Below the pieces are notes generated by a model. That model did not search any database. It had not been told where the DNA came from and saw only the letters and a list, made by a program, of their open reading frames with translations. Shown here piece after piece: positions 39,676 to 47,863 of a stretch of 64,000 nucleotides of DNA (its first letter is position 1; each line of letters opens with the position of its first letter). Origin of the DNA: Kitasatospora acidiphila (lineage in GTDB: Bacteria; Actinomycetota; Actinomycetes; Streptomycetales; Streptomycetaceae); NCBI RefSeq assembly GCF_006636205.1, contig NZ_VIGB01000003.1:5260501-5324500 (forward strand). The letters are read 5' to 3'. The position numbers and the translations under genes are program-made.

Positions 39676-40158
39676 TCAGGGCCACACCAGGCAGTACAGC
39701 TGGTGCCCCGCGTCGTGGAGCCGGTTGGCGAAGTCCTGCCACTCGTGGAGCATCGTGTAGATGACGAAGGCGTCGCGCGGGCCGCGCCGGTCGGGGACGG
39801 TCGACCAGATGAAGGCAGCGGCGCCGAGCTCGGTGTCGTCGGCCTTGCGGAGGGGTTCGACGACGGTGTGGGGGAGCTGGACCACGGCGTAGTCGGGGTG
39901 GAGGACGACCAGTTCGAGCGGGGGGACCTGGTGCAGCGGCACGCCCTCGATGCCGGTGAGCACCATGGCGCTCATGGTCTCCGGCTTGATCTTGGTGGAG
40001 AGGTGGCCGTTGGGGGAGCCGCTGGTCTCCATGAGGTCGCCGAGCCGGCCGAGCGAGCCGAGCTCGCCGGCGTCCAGGCCGAGCCCGCCCGGGCCCAGCG
40101 CGGTGGGGACTCTCGCGGCGGTGGCCCGGTCGGGTGCGCCGAAGTATTTGTACGTCAC
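39676..40158 (-). CDS. Conserved hypothetical protein, 160 aa
   Basis: From the GTG at 40158 (GAAGG upstream) the protein is 160 aa, beginning TYKYFGAPDRATAARVPTAL and ending HDAGHQLYCLVWP. There is no signal peptide or membrane segment. Segments such as HQVPPLELVVLHPDYAVVQLPHTVVEPL and FVIYTMLHEWQDFANRL look like one compact globular domain. The longer frame to 40269 adds Arg/Gly/Glu-rich residues without a ribosome site. I do not recognise a function. It is divergent from hemL. Confidence 0.7.
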   Translation of the reverse strand: MTYKYFGAPDRATAARVPTALGPGGLGLDAGELGSLGRLGDLMETSGSPNGHLSTKIKPETMSAMVLTGIEGVPLHQVPPLELVVLHPDYAVVQLPHTVVEPLRKADDTELGAAAFIWSTVPDRRGPRDAFVIYTMLHEWQDFANRLHDAGHQLYCLVWP

Positions 40159-40560
40159 CCCCACGCGACCTTCACCCCGCCTTCCCCTTCCCGCGCGGGC
40201 CGCCTTGTGGCCTGCCCCCGCGGCCTCCTCGAAGCCGTCCTGCTCCTCGGACACTCGGACCATCCTCACCGGAATTCGCCGGAATCGACAGACCCCCGGG
40301 CCTGCCGGTGTCCCGCCGGAGGCCCCATTTTCCCGTTATGTCACTCTTGTTACGACTGTTATGACCGAAATCAGACACGACCGACCGGATCGCGTCACAT
40401 CGCGTCACGCCCGCGCCGGGGTGCGGTGGTCGTGACCTCCAGTGTGCGGGATGAATCGACCGGCAACCGCACACGGATCATCGTTCCAGATGATCGGGTC
40501 CGACATGCAGAGGTAAAGGACACGATTTGAGACCGGAGCGGTTTGAGAGGATGGAGCCTT
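40159..40560. promoter_or_regulatory. 402-bp divergent intergenic region upstream of hemL
   Basis: There is no supported gene. A clearly AT-richer patch around 40325-40385 contains GTTATG twice (40336-40341 and 40359-40364) and TTGTTACG, likely promoter material for hemL and for the reverse-strand hypothetical gene. Confidence 0.5.
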
Positions 40561-41883
40561 GTGAGCTACCCGTATGAAGCCCCCCAGTCCCAGTCGCTCT
40601 TCGAGCGCGCCTCGGTCGTCACCCCCGGCGGGGTCAACTCGCCGGTGCGAGCCTTCCGCGCGGTCGGCGGTACCCCGCGGTTCATGGTCTCGGGCAGCGG
40701 CCCGTACCTGACCGACGCCGATGGGCGCGAGTACGTCGACCTGGTCTGCTCCTGGGGTCCGATGATCCTGGGCCACGCGCACCCGGCGGTGCTGGAGGCC
40801 GTGCAGCAGGCGGTCTCCCACGGCACCTCGTTCGGCACGCCCGGCCAGGGCGAGGTGGAGCTGGCCGAGGAGATCGTGGCCCGGGTGGCCCCGGTCGAGC
40901 AGGTCCGGCTGGTCTCCTCCGGCACCGAGGCCACCATGTCCGCGATCCGGCTGGCCCGCGGCTTCACCGGCCGCGCCAAGATCGTCAAGTTCGCCGGCTG
41001 CTACCACGGCCACGTGGACGCCCTGCTGGCCGCCGCCGGCTCCGGGCTGGCCACCTTCGCGCTGCCGGACACCCCCGGCGTGACCGGCGCGCAGGCCGGC
41101 GACACCATCGTGCTGCCGTACAACGACCTGGCCGCCGTCGAGCAGGCGTTCCGGGCGCACCCGGGCGAGATCGCCGCGGTGATCACCGAGGCCTCGCCGG
41201 GCAACATGGGCGTGGTCCCGCCGCTGCCGGGCTTCAACGCGGGCCTGGCCAAGCTCTGCGGGGAGAACGGCGCGCTGTTCATCTCCGACGAGGTGATGAC
41301 CGGCTTCCGCGTCTCCAAGGCCGGCTGGTACGGCCTGGAGGCGGCGCACGAGGGCTGGGCGCCCGACCTGCTCACCTTCGGCAAGGTGATGGGCGGCGGC
41401 TTCCCGGCCGCAGCCTTCGGCGGGCGGGCCGACGTGATGGCCCACCTGGCCCCGGCCGGCCCGGTCTACCAGGCCGGCACCCTCTCCGGTAACCCGATCG
41501 CCACCGCCGCCGGCCTGGCCCAGCTGCGGGGCTGCACCGACGAGGTCTATGCCACCGTGGACCGGGTCGCCGACACGGTCTCCGGCCTGGTCGCCGACGC
41601 CCTCGCCAAGGAGGGCGTGGCGCACCGCGTGCAGCGGGCCGGCAACATGTTCTCGGTCTTCTTCACCGACCAGCCGGTCACCGACTACGACGCGGCGAAG
41701 CGTCAGGAGTCGTTCCGCTTCACCGCGTTCTTCCACAGCCTGCTGGCCGACGGGGTCTACCTGCCGCCGTCCGCCTTCGAGTCCTGGTTCGTCTCGGCCG
41801 CCCACGACGAACGCGCGATCGATAGGATCGCCGCCGCGCTGCCGGCCGCCGCCCAGGCCGCCGCGCGCGCGACCGCGAGCTGA
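40561..41883 (+). CDS. hemL: Glutamate-1-semialdehyde 2,1-aminomutase HemL
   Basis: HemL converts glutamate-1-semialdehyde to 5-aminolevulinate with PLP, the step after HemA. The protein is 440 aa. It opens SYPYEAPQSQSLFERASVV, with TPGGVNSPVRAF. It has the aminotransferase III segments SGTEATMSAIRLARGFTGR, GCYHGH and the PLP lysine in LLTFGKVMGGGFPAAAFGG. The GTG at 40561 follows GGATGGAG. It heads an apparent operon with a histidine phosphatase, whose ATG is 11 bp after the stop. Confidence 0.96.
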   Translation: MSYPYEAPQSQSLFERASVVTPGGVNSPVRAFRAVGGTPRFMVSGSGPYLTDADGREYVDLVCSWGPMILGHAHPAVLEAVQQAVSHGTSFGTPGQGEVELAEEIVARVAPVEQVRLVSSGTEATMSAIRLARGFTGRAKIVKFAGCYHGHVDALLAAAGSGLATFALPDTPGVTGAQAGDTIVLPYNDLAAVEQAFRAHPGEIAAVITEASPGNMGVVPPLPGFNAGLAKLCGENGALFISDEVMTGFRVSKAGWYGLEAAHEGWAPDLLTFGKVMGGGFPAAAFGGRADVMAHLAPAGPVYQAGTLSGNPIATAAGLAQLRGCTDEVYATVDRVADTVSGLVADALAKEGVAHRVQRAGNMFSVFFTDQPVTDYDAAKRQESFRFTAFFHSLLADGVYLPPSAFESWFVSAAHDERAIDRIAAALPAAAQAAARATAS

Positions 41884-41894
41884 GAGGACGCCAG

Positions 41895-42572
41895 ATGACC
41901 GAGACCACGGTGGTGCACCTGATGCGCCACGGCGAGGTGCACAACCCGGAGGGCGTGCTCTACGGCCGGCTGCCCGGCTACCACCTCTCCGAGCTGGGCC
42001 GGCAGATGGCCGACCGGGTCGCCGAGCACCTCGCGGACCGGGACATCACCCATGTGGTGGCCTCCCCGCTGGAGCGGGCCCAGGAGACCGCCGCGCCGAT
42101 CGGCAAGGCGCACGGCCTGGACATCGCGGTCGACGGCCGGCTGATCGAGGCGGGCAACGTCTTCGAGGGCAAGGTCTTCGGCGTCGGCGACGGCGCGCTG
42201 AAGAACCCGTCCGCCTGGAAGTACCTGACCAACCCGTTCCGCCCGTCCTGGGGCGAGCCGTACATCGACCTGGCGGTGCGGATGATGGCCGCGCTGGCCG
42301 CCGCCCGGGACGCCGCCCGCGGCCACGAGGCGGTGGCGGTCAGCCACCAGTCGCCGATCTGGATCGCCCGCTCGTTCGCCGAGAAGCGCCGGCTCTGGCA
42401 CGACCCGCGCAAGCGGCAGTGCTCGCTGGCGTCGCTCACCAGCTTCACCTACGAGGGCGACAAGCTGGTCTCGATCGGCTACTCGGAGCCGGCCCGCGAC
42501 CTGCTGCCGGCCCACCTGGCCGGCAAGGGCAAGCGCGGGGATGCGCCGGTGGCCAAGAGCTTCGGGGCCTAA
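41895..42572 (+). CDS. Histidine phosphatase family protein
   Basis: The protein is 225 aa of the phosphoglycerate mutase/histidine phosphatase superfamily. The catalytic RHG is in VVHLMRHGEVHNPEGVLYG near the N-terminus, the second His in AVAVSHQSPIWI, and SPLERAQETA is the usual phosphate-pocket segment. There is no signal peptide. The substrate is unknown. It starts 11 bp after hemL with GAGAGGA upstream, so the two are likely co-transcribed. Confidence 0.9.
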   Translation: MTETTVVHLMRHGEVHNPEGVLYGRLPGYHLSELGRQMADRVAEHLADRDITHVVASPLERAQETAAPIGKAHGLDIAVDGRLIEAGNVFEGKVFGVGDGALKNPSAWKYLTNPFRPSWGEPYIDLAVRMMAALAAARDAARGHEAVAVSHQSPIWIARSFAEKRRLWHDPRKRQCSLASLTSFTYEGDKLVSIGYSEPARDLLPAHLAGKGKRGDAPVAKSFGA

Positions 42573-42617
42573 CCACCGGCGCTGCGCCTTAGAAGTTCTT
42601 TACAGCCACAGGTCAGC

Positions 42618-42646
42618 GGGGGTCCGACACACAAGGGCGGACCCCC
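42618..42646. terminator. Stem-loop terminator after histidine phosphatase
   Basis: GGGGGTCCG (42618-42626) pairs with CGGACCCCC (42638-42646), an 11-nt loop between. It separates the hemL pair from the cytochrome c maturation genes. Confidence 0.8.
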
Positions 42647-42682
42647 CTGAACCGGCTGAAAGTGCCATGCGAAACTTTTCAC

Positions 42683-43279
42683 ATGTCTGGTACGCCTCGC
42701 CTCCGCATGGCCGCCGTGCTCACCGCGGCAGCCGCCCTGACCCTCGCCGGTTGCAGCTCCTCGGGCTCCGGCGGCAGCGGTGACGCCCAGGCCGGGTTCG
42801 TCACGGGCAGCGGCGGCATCGACACCGTGCCGGTGACCGCCCGCACGGCGGCGCCCGCGATCAGCGGCAACGACCTGGAGGGCAAGCCCACCGCGCTGTC
42901 CGACTTCCAGGGCAAGGTCGTGGTGGTCAACATCTGGGGCTCCTGGTGTTCGCCCTGCCGGGCCGAGGCCAAGGGCCTGGAGCAGGTCTACGAGAAGTAC
43001 AAGGGCCAGGGCGTCCAGTTCCTCGGGATCAACACCCGCGACACCGACGTGACCAACGCCAAGCGGTTCGAGGACGTCAACGGGATCAGCTACCCGAGCA
43101 TCTACGACCCGGACGGCACCCAGATCCTCAAGTTCCCCAAGGGCAGCCTCAACCCGCAGTCGATCCCGACCACCGTGGTGATCGACCGCCAGGGCCGGCT
43201 GGCCGCCCGCGCGATGAAGGGGCTCACCCCGGACGAGCTGGACTCGATGGTCTCGCCGATCCTCGCGGAGAAGTCGTGA
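42683..43279 (+). CDS. TlpA/ResA-like thioredoxin-fold lipoprotein
   Basis: The protein is about 198 aa. A signal sequence with lipobox LAGC (LTLAGCSSSG, Cys about residue 24 of this start) anchors it outside the membrane. The redoxin domain has WGSWCSPCRAEAKGL (CxxC) and the cis-Pro loop SIPTTVVID. It reduces apocytochrome c haem-binding cysteines, taking electrons from CcdA. The ATG at 42683 is preferred. A GTG at 42662 is possible, and neither has a good ribosome site. The stop overlaps the ccdA GTG (GTGA). Confidence 0.9.
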   Translation: MSGTPRLRMAAVLTAAAALTLAGCSSSGSGGSGDAQAGFVTGSGGIDTVPVTARTAAPAISGNDLEGKPTALSDFQGKVVVVNIWGSWCSPCRAEAKGLEQVYEKYKGQGVQFLGINTRDTDVTNAKRFEDVNGISYPSIYDPDGTQILKFPKGSLNPQSIPTTVVIDRQGRLAARAMKGLTPDELDSMVSPILAEKS

Positions 43280-44049
43280 TCCTCGCCGACGGCGTCAACC
43301 AGACGGTGCTCAGCGGCCCGCTGCTGCTCGCCGTGCCGGTGGCGGTCGCCGCCGGGTTGGTCTCGTTCTTCTCACCCTGCGTGCTGCCGCTGGTGCCGGG
43401 CTACCTCTCCTACGTGACCGGCTTCTCGGCGGCCGACCTGGCCGACGCCCAGGGGCGCAGGCGCGGCCGGATGCTGCTCGGCGCGCTGCTCTTCATCCTC
43501 GGCTTCACCGCCGTCTTCGTGTCGTTCGGCGCGGCCTTCGGCGAGTTCGGCCAGACTCTGCGGGAGTACCGGCACACCATCAACATCGTGCTGGGGTGCT
43601 TCACCATCCTGATGGGCCTGGCGTTCGCCGGCGTGCTGCCCGGATTCTCCACCAGGGAGGTCCGCTCGCACCGGCGCCCCGCGGTCGGCCTGATCGGTGC
43701 ACCACTGCTCGGCGTGGTGTTCGGGCTGGGCTGGACCCCGTGCATCGGGCCGACCATGGCCTCGCTCCAGGCGCTCTCGTTCAACCAGGCCAGTGCCGGT
43801 CGCGGCGCGTTCCTGATGGCGGTCTACTGTGTGGGCCTCGGCCTGCCGTTCGTGCTGGCGGCGCTCGCCTTCCGCAAGGCGGTCGGCGCCTTCGGCTTCA
43901 TCAAGAAGCACTACCAGTGGGTGATGCGGATCGGCGGCGCGATGCTGGTCGCCGTCGGTGTGCTGCTGATCACCGGCGGCTGGGACTACCTGGTCAACCA
44001 GCTCCAGTACCTGGCCCCAGCGGCGAGATCGGAATCTGATCGTGAGTGA
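43276..44049 (+). CDS. ccdA: Cytochrome c biogenesis protein CcdA
   Basis: The protein is 257 aa with six hydrophobic helices. The paired redox cysteines lie in FFSPCVLPLVPGY and GLGWTPCIGP, as in the DsbD-like CcdA family that carries electrons across the membrane to TlpA/ResA. The GTG at 43276 overlaps the preceding stop. Its end overlaps resB by 8 bp. It is part of the System II cytochrome c maturation operon. Confidence 0.95.
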   Translation: MILADGVNQTVLSGPLLLAVPVAVAAGLVSFFSPCVLPLVPGYLSYVTGFSAADLADAQGRRRGRMLLGALLFILGFTAVFVSFGAAFGEFGQTLREYRHTINIVLGCFTILMGLAFAGVLPGFSTREVRSHRRPAVGLIGAPLLGVVFGLGWTPCIGPTMASLQALSFNQASAGRGAFLMAVYCVGLGLPFVLAALAFRKAVGAFGFIKKHYQWVMRIGGAMLVAVGVLLITGGWDYLVNQLQYLAPAARSESDRE

Positions 44050-45748
44050 CACCGAGCTGCGCACCGAGCGGCCCGAAGACACAGCCGCCGAGCGGCTGAC
44101 CAGCGCCCCGGTGGAGTCGGACGGCCCCACCGGGATAGGGGTGCTGGGCTGGCTGCGCTGGATGTGGCGTCAGCTGACCTCGATGCGGGTCGCGCTGATC
44201 CTGCTCTTCATGCTGTCGCTGGCGGCCATCCCGGGCTCGCTGATCCCGCAGACCAGTGAGAACGCCTTCAAGGTGCAGACCTGGAAGGCCGCCCACAAGG
44301 GGCTGGCCCCGCTCTACGACAAGCTCCAGCTGTTCAACGTCTACAGCTCGGTCTGGTTCTCCGCGATCTACATCCTGCTCTTCATCTCGCTGGCCGGCTG
44401 CATCATCCCGCGCACCTGGCAGTTCGTCGGCGTGCTGCGGGCCAAGCCGCCGGCGGCGCCGGCCAACCTGACCCGGATGCCGGTCTACGCGGCCTGGCGC
44501 ACCGACGCCGACCCCGAGGCCGCGGTGGCGGTGGCGCAGCGGTTGCTGCGCAAGCGGCGGTTCCGGGCGCACGTGTCCGGTGGCGCGGTGGCGGCCGAGA
44601 AGGGCTATCTGCGCGAGGTCGGCAACCTGCTCTTCCACCTCTCGCTGTTCGCCCTGCTGGCCGGTTTCGCCTGGGCCAGCCTGGCCAGCGGCCAGGGCGG
44701 CAAGCTGGTGGTCGAGGGCGACGGCTTCTCCAACACCATGACCCAGCTGGACGACTTCTCCGGCTCGGCCTTCTACACCTCCCAGGACTTGGACCCGTTC
44801 GGCTTCAAGCTGGACGGCTTCACCGACGAGTACCAGACCAGCGGCTCGCAGATCGGCCAGGCCCGGGAGTTCAGCGCGCACATCCGCTACTGGCAGGGCG
44901 ACGACCCGACCAAGCTGAAGGCCGGCCAGATCTCGGTCAACAACCCGCTGGACATCGGCGGCAGCAAGGTCTTCCTGATCGGCCACGGCTACGCGCCGGT
45001 GGTCACGATCCGGGACGGCAGCGGCAAGGTGGTCTACCACGACGCGGTGCCGTTCCTGCCCCAGGACAGCAACCTGACGTCCACCGGCGTGGTCAAGGTC
45101 GGCGACTACGGCCACACGGACGGCAAGAAGGTCCAGCTCGGCTTCTCGGGCTTCTTCCTGCCGACCGCGCCGGCCAACTTCGACGCCAACACCGGCCCGC
45201 GCTCGCTCTTCCCCGGTGACGCGGCCCCGGCGCTGGTGCTGACCGCCTACGCCGGCGACCTGGGCACCGACTCCGGCCTGCCGCAGAACGTCTACCAGCT
45301 CGACATGAGCCACCTGACCCAGATGGTCCAGGACGGCCAGCCCGCCAAGGCCAAGCTGACCCCCGGTCAGGCCTGGGCGCTGCCCGACAACTACGGCTCG
45401 ATCACCTTCGACGGCTACAAGAAGTGGGCCACCTTCTCGGTGTCGCACCGCCCCGGCAACTCGGTCGCGCTCACCGGCGCGGTGCTGGCGATCGCCGGCC
45501 TGGTCGGCTCGCTCTTCGTGCAGCGCCGCCGGATCTGGGTGCGGGCCGTCGCCACCCCGGACGGCCGGACCCTGGTGGAGCTGGCCGGCCTGTCCCGCAG
45601 CGAGTCGGCGAAGATCGCCGAAGAGCTCGCCGAACTCGCCGTCGACCTGCAGGACGATGCCCCGGCGCTAGAGGACGATGCCCCGGCAGACGACGAATCC
45701 GAACCGACTGACGCCGTGTCAGCCCCGGTCGATGAAACCAAGGAGTAG
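44042..45748 (+). CDS. resB: Cytochrome c biogenesis protein ResB
   Basis: The protein is 568 aa. Three N-terminal membrane segments (TSMRVALILLFMLSLAAIPG, SAIYILLFISLAGCIIP, LLFHLSLFALLAGFAWAS) precede a large extracytoplasmic domain, a fourth helix near residue 480 (SVALTGAVLAIAGLVGSLFV) and a Glu/Asp-rich tail. ResB (Ccs1) works with CcsA/CcsB to pass haem to apocytochrome c. It overlaps ccdA and lies 3 bp upstream of ccsB. Confidence 0.94.
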   Translation: MSDTELRTERPEDTAAERLTSAPVESDGPTGIGVLGWLRWMWRQLTSMRVALILLFMLSLAAIPGSLIPQTSENAFKVQTWKAAHKGLAPLYDKLQLFNVYSSVWFSAIYILLFISLAGCIIPRTWQFVGVLRAKPPAAPANLTRMPVYAAWRTDADPEAAVAVAQRLLRKRRFRAHVSGGAVAAEKGYLREVGNLLFHLSLFALLAGFAWASLASGQGGKLVVEGDGFSNTMTQLDDFSGSAFYTSQDLDPFGFKLDGFTDEYQTSGSQIGQAREFSAHIRYWQGDDPTKLKAGQISVNNPLDIGGSKVFLIGHGYAPVVTIRDGSGKVVYHDAVPFLPQDSNLTSTGVVKVGDYGHTDGKKVQLGFSGFFLPTAPANFDANTGPRSLFPGDAAPALVLTAYAGDLGTDSGLPQNVYQLDMSHLTQMVQDGQPAKAKLTPGQAWALPDNYGSITFDGYKKWATFSVSHRPGNSVALTGAVLAIAGLVGSLFVQRRRIWVRAVATPDGRTLVELAGLSRSESAKIAEELAELAVDLQDDAPALEDDAPADDESEPTDAVSAPVDETKE

Positions 45749-45751
45749 ACG

Positions 45752-46903
45752 GTGTCCCTCCTCGCCTCCGGGGTGAACTCCCATCTGGCGGACCTGTCCA
45801 ACAAGTGCATCTGGTCGGCCATGGGCGTGTACGTGCTGGCCATGTTCGCGCACATGTTCGAGTGGACCTTCGGCAGCAAGGGCGCCGTGGCCCGCCGCTC
45901 GGTCGAGCAGGCCAGCCTCGCCGACGCCGCCGCGGCGGCCGTGCCGACGGCAGCCGCCAAGAAGGCCAAGAAGGTCACCGTCACGGTGGCCGCCGCCGGC
46001 GGCGGCACCACCACGCTGACCCGCACCGCGCTGGCCGGCGAGGGCGCCACCGTGGTGACCAGCGGCCGCGGCGACGGCGAGCAGGCCGTGGACGGCCCGG
46101 GCGCCGCCGGCAGCAGCGAGCGGGCCGACATGTTCGGCCGGATCGCGATCTCGCTGACCGTGCTGGGCGCGCTGCTGAACGTCGGCGGGGTGGCCTTCCG
46201 CGGCTTCTCGGTGATGCGTCCCCCGTGGGGGAACATGTACGAGTTCTCCTGCGCCTTCGCGCTCACCACGGTCGGCGCGTACCTGATCCTGCTGGCCCTG
46301 GGCAAGAACGTCCGCTGGCTCGGCCTGCCCGCCGTGCTGGCCGCCGCCCTCACCCTGGGCCTGGCCACCAGCGTGCTCTACACCGACTCCGAGCAGCTGG
46401 TGCCGGCGCTGCACTCCTACTGGCTGGCCATCCACGTCAGCACCGCGATCATCTGCGGTGGTGCCTTCTACGCGGCCTTCGCCAGCACGGCGGTCTACCT
46501 GGCCCGGGAGTCCTACGACAAGCGCAAGGCGGCCGGTCTGCCGAACGGCCCCTTCAAGATCCCGGCCTCGGTGTTCGAGCGGATGCCCGCCACCCCGACC
46601 CTGGACAAGCTCTCCTACCGGATCAACGCGATGGTCTTCCCACTGTGGACCTTCACCATCATCGCGGGCGCGATCTGGGCCGAGGCGGCCTGGGGCAAGT
46701 ACTGGGAGTGGGACCCGAAGGAGACCTGGTCCTTCATCACCTGGGTGGTCTACGCGGCCTACCTGCACGCCCGCGCCACCGCCGGCTGGAAGGGCCGCAA
46801 GGCGGGCTACCTGGCGCTGCTGGCCTTCGCCTGCTTCCTGTTCAACTTCTACGGCGTGAACATCTTCATCACCGGCAAGCACTCCTACGCCGGCGTGGGC
46901 TGA
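45752..46903 (+). CDS. ccsB: Cytochrome c biogenesis protein CcsB/CcsA (ResC)
   Basis: The protein is 383 aa with about eight membrane helices. The haem-handling WWD domain is clear (WGKYWEWDPKETWSFITWVVYAAYLHARAT), together with the conserved RPPWGNMYEFSCAFAL segment and His residues at helix ends. It partners with ResB as the System II haem export and ligation complex. A long Ala/Thr/Gly-rich loop (residues about 55-115) between helices 1 and 2 is typical of actinobacteria. The GTG at 45752 follows AAGGAG. Confidence 0.95.
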   Translation: MSLLASGVNSHLADLSNKCIWSAMGVYVLAMFAHMFEWTFGSKGAVARRSVEQASLADAAAAAVPTAAAKKAKKVTVTVAAAGGGTTTLTRTALAGEGATVVTSGRGDGEQAVDGPGAAGSSERADMFGRIAISLTVLGALLNVGGVAFRGFSVMRPPWGNMYEFSCAFALTTVGAYLILLALGKNVRWLGLPAVLAAALTLGLATSVLYTDSEQLVPALHSYWLAIHVSTAIICGGAFYAAFASTAVYLARESYDKRKAAGLPNGPFKIPASVFERMPATPTLDKLSYRINAMVFPLWTFTIIAGAIWAEAAWGKYWEWDPKETWSFITWVVYAAYLHARATAGWKGRKAGYLALLAFACFLFNFYGVNIFITGKHSYAGVG

Positions 46904-47066
46904 CGGGCCGCCAACGGGCGGCACCCGCACCGGTGCCGCCCGGCGTTGCCCCGAAGTGAGTGAGAGTCGGCACAGTGCGGCATGGCGGCCGCCGAACTGG
47001 GCAGGGTCACAGCGTTTGCAGCGGCCGCGCCGAAGCAGAACGTACCGGAGTGAGGAGGACCGCGCC

Positions 47067-47471
47067 GTGGACGGCGACGAGATCATGCTGACGGTCCGGA
47101 TCACGGTGGCGGAGCGCCGGCTGCTGCGCAGCCTGGCACAGGGCCACCGCAGCGACCTCTCCGAGGTGGTCGCCGACGGACTGCTGGACATCCTGCCCAC
47201 CCTGCACGGCCAGGCCCGCGCCTACCGGCTGCTGGCCGCGCTGACCGAGCCCGCGCCGTGCGCGCTGACCGTCTGGCTGCCCGGCCCGCTGGCCGACCTG
47301 CTGGTCCCGGCGGCCGACACGGTGGCCGGCGCCACCGGGGTGCGGCTCGGCTCCGGCTGCGCGATGCTGGGCGCCGCGCTGCGGCTCTGGCTCGACCAGG
47401 ACCCGCACCTGCTCGCCGCCCACCTGCAGCTGATGCACGCCGGGCGCTCCTCGGCCCTGGTCGCCGCCTGA
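47067..47471 (+). CDS. Hypothetical protein with possible ribbon-helix-helix start
   Basis: The GTG at 47067 follows GAGGAGG with eight bases between and gives 134 aa; a longer frame from 46956 exists but is Arg-rich and not supported. The start of the protein (EIMLTVRITVAERRLLRSLAQGHRSDLSEVVADGLLDIL) looks like an RHH or small helical fold, followed by Leu/Ala-rich helices (AYRLLAALTEPAPCALTVWL). No known family is recognised. Confidence 0.65.
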   Translation: MDGDEIMLTVRITVAERRLLRSLAQGHRSDLSEVVADGLLDILPTLHGQARAYRLLAALTEPAPCALTVWLPGPLADLLVPAADTVAGATGVRLGSGCAMLGAALRLWLDQDPHLLAAHLQLMHAGRSSALVAA

Positions 47472-47588
47472 CCGGACGGCCGCCTGACCCGAAGGGACGG
47501 CCGCCCGACCGGGAAAAGGGTGCCGCCCGCCGCGAGCGAGGCCGCGGCGAGCGGCTGGGGCACGGCCCCGTGTCGAGATGGGCGCCGA

Positions 47589-47792
47589 CTATGCGGCCTG
47601 CTGCCAGCTGAACGGCGAGAAGTAGACCGGGCGGCGCTCCAGGCGCTGCCAGCGGGCGATCGGCTCGACCACCGGGGAGGCGGCGGGCACGGCCTGCACG
47701 GCGGCGGCCCGGGCCATCAGCACGGCGGTCAGGGCGGCGAGCTCGTCATCGGTCAGGGTGCCGCGGGTGATGCGGACCAGGGGCTCGGTCAT
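47589..47792 (-). CDS. accE: Acyl-CoA carboxylase epsilon subunit
   Basis: The protein is 67 aa of the actinobacterial AccE/PccE family: MTEPLVRITRGTLTDDELAAL then a helix (TAVLMARAAAVQ), a linker and the C-terminal WQRLERRPVYFSPFSWQ. Epsilon subunits strengthen the contact between the carboxyltransferase beta subunit and the biotin-carrying alpha subunit. The gene is 71 bp downstream of the beta subunit on the same strand. Confidence 0.92.
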   Translation of the reverse strand: MTEPLVRITRGTLTDDELAALTAVLMARAAAVQAVPAASPVVEPIARWQRLERRPVYFSPFSWQQAA

Positions 47793-47863
47793 CGGATGCG
47801 CTCCAGAGTGCGAGTGGCTGGGGGACGGTCAGGGCGCGCCGCGGTCCGCGACGCGGCGGCCCG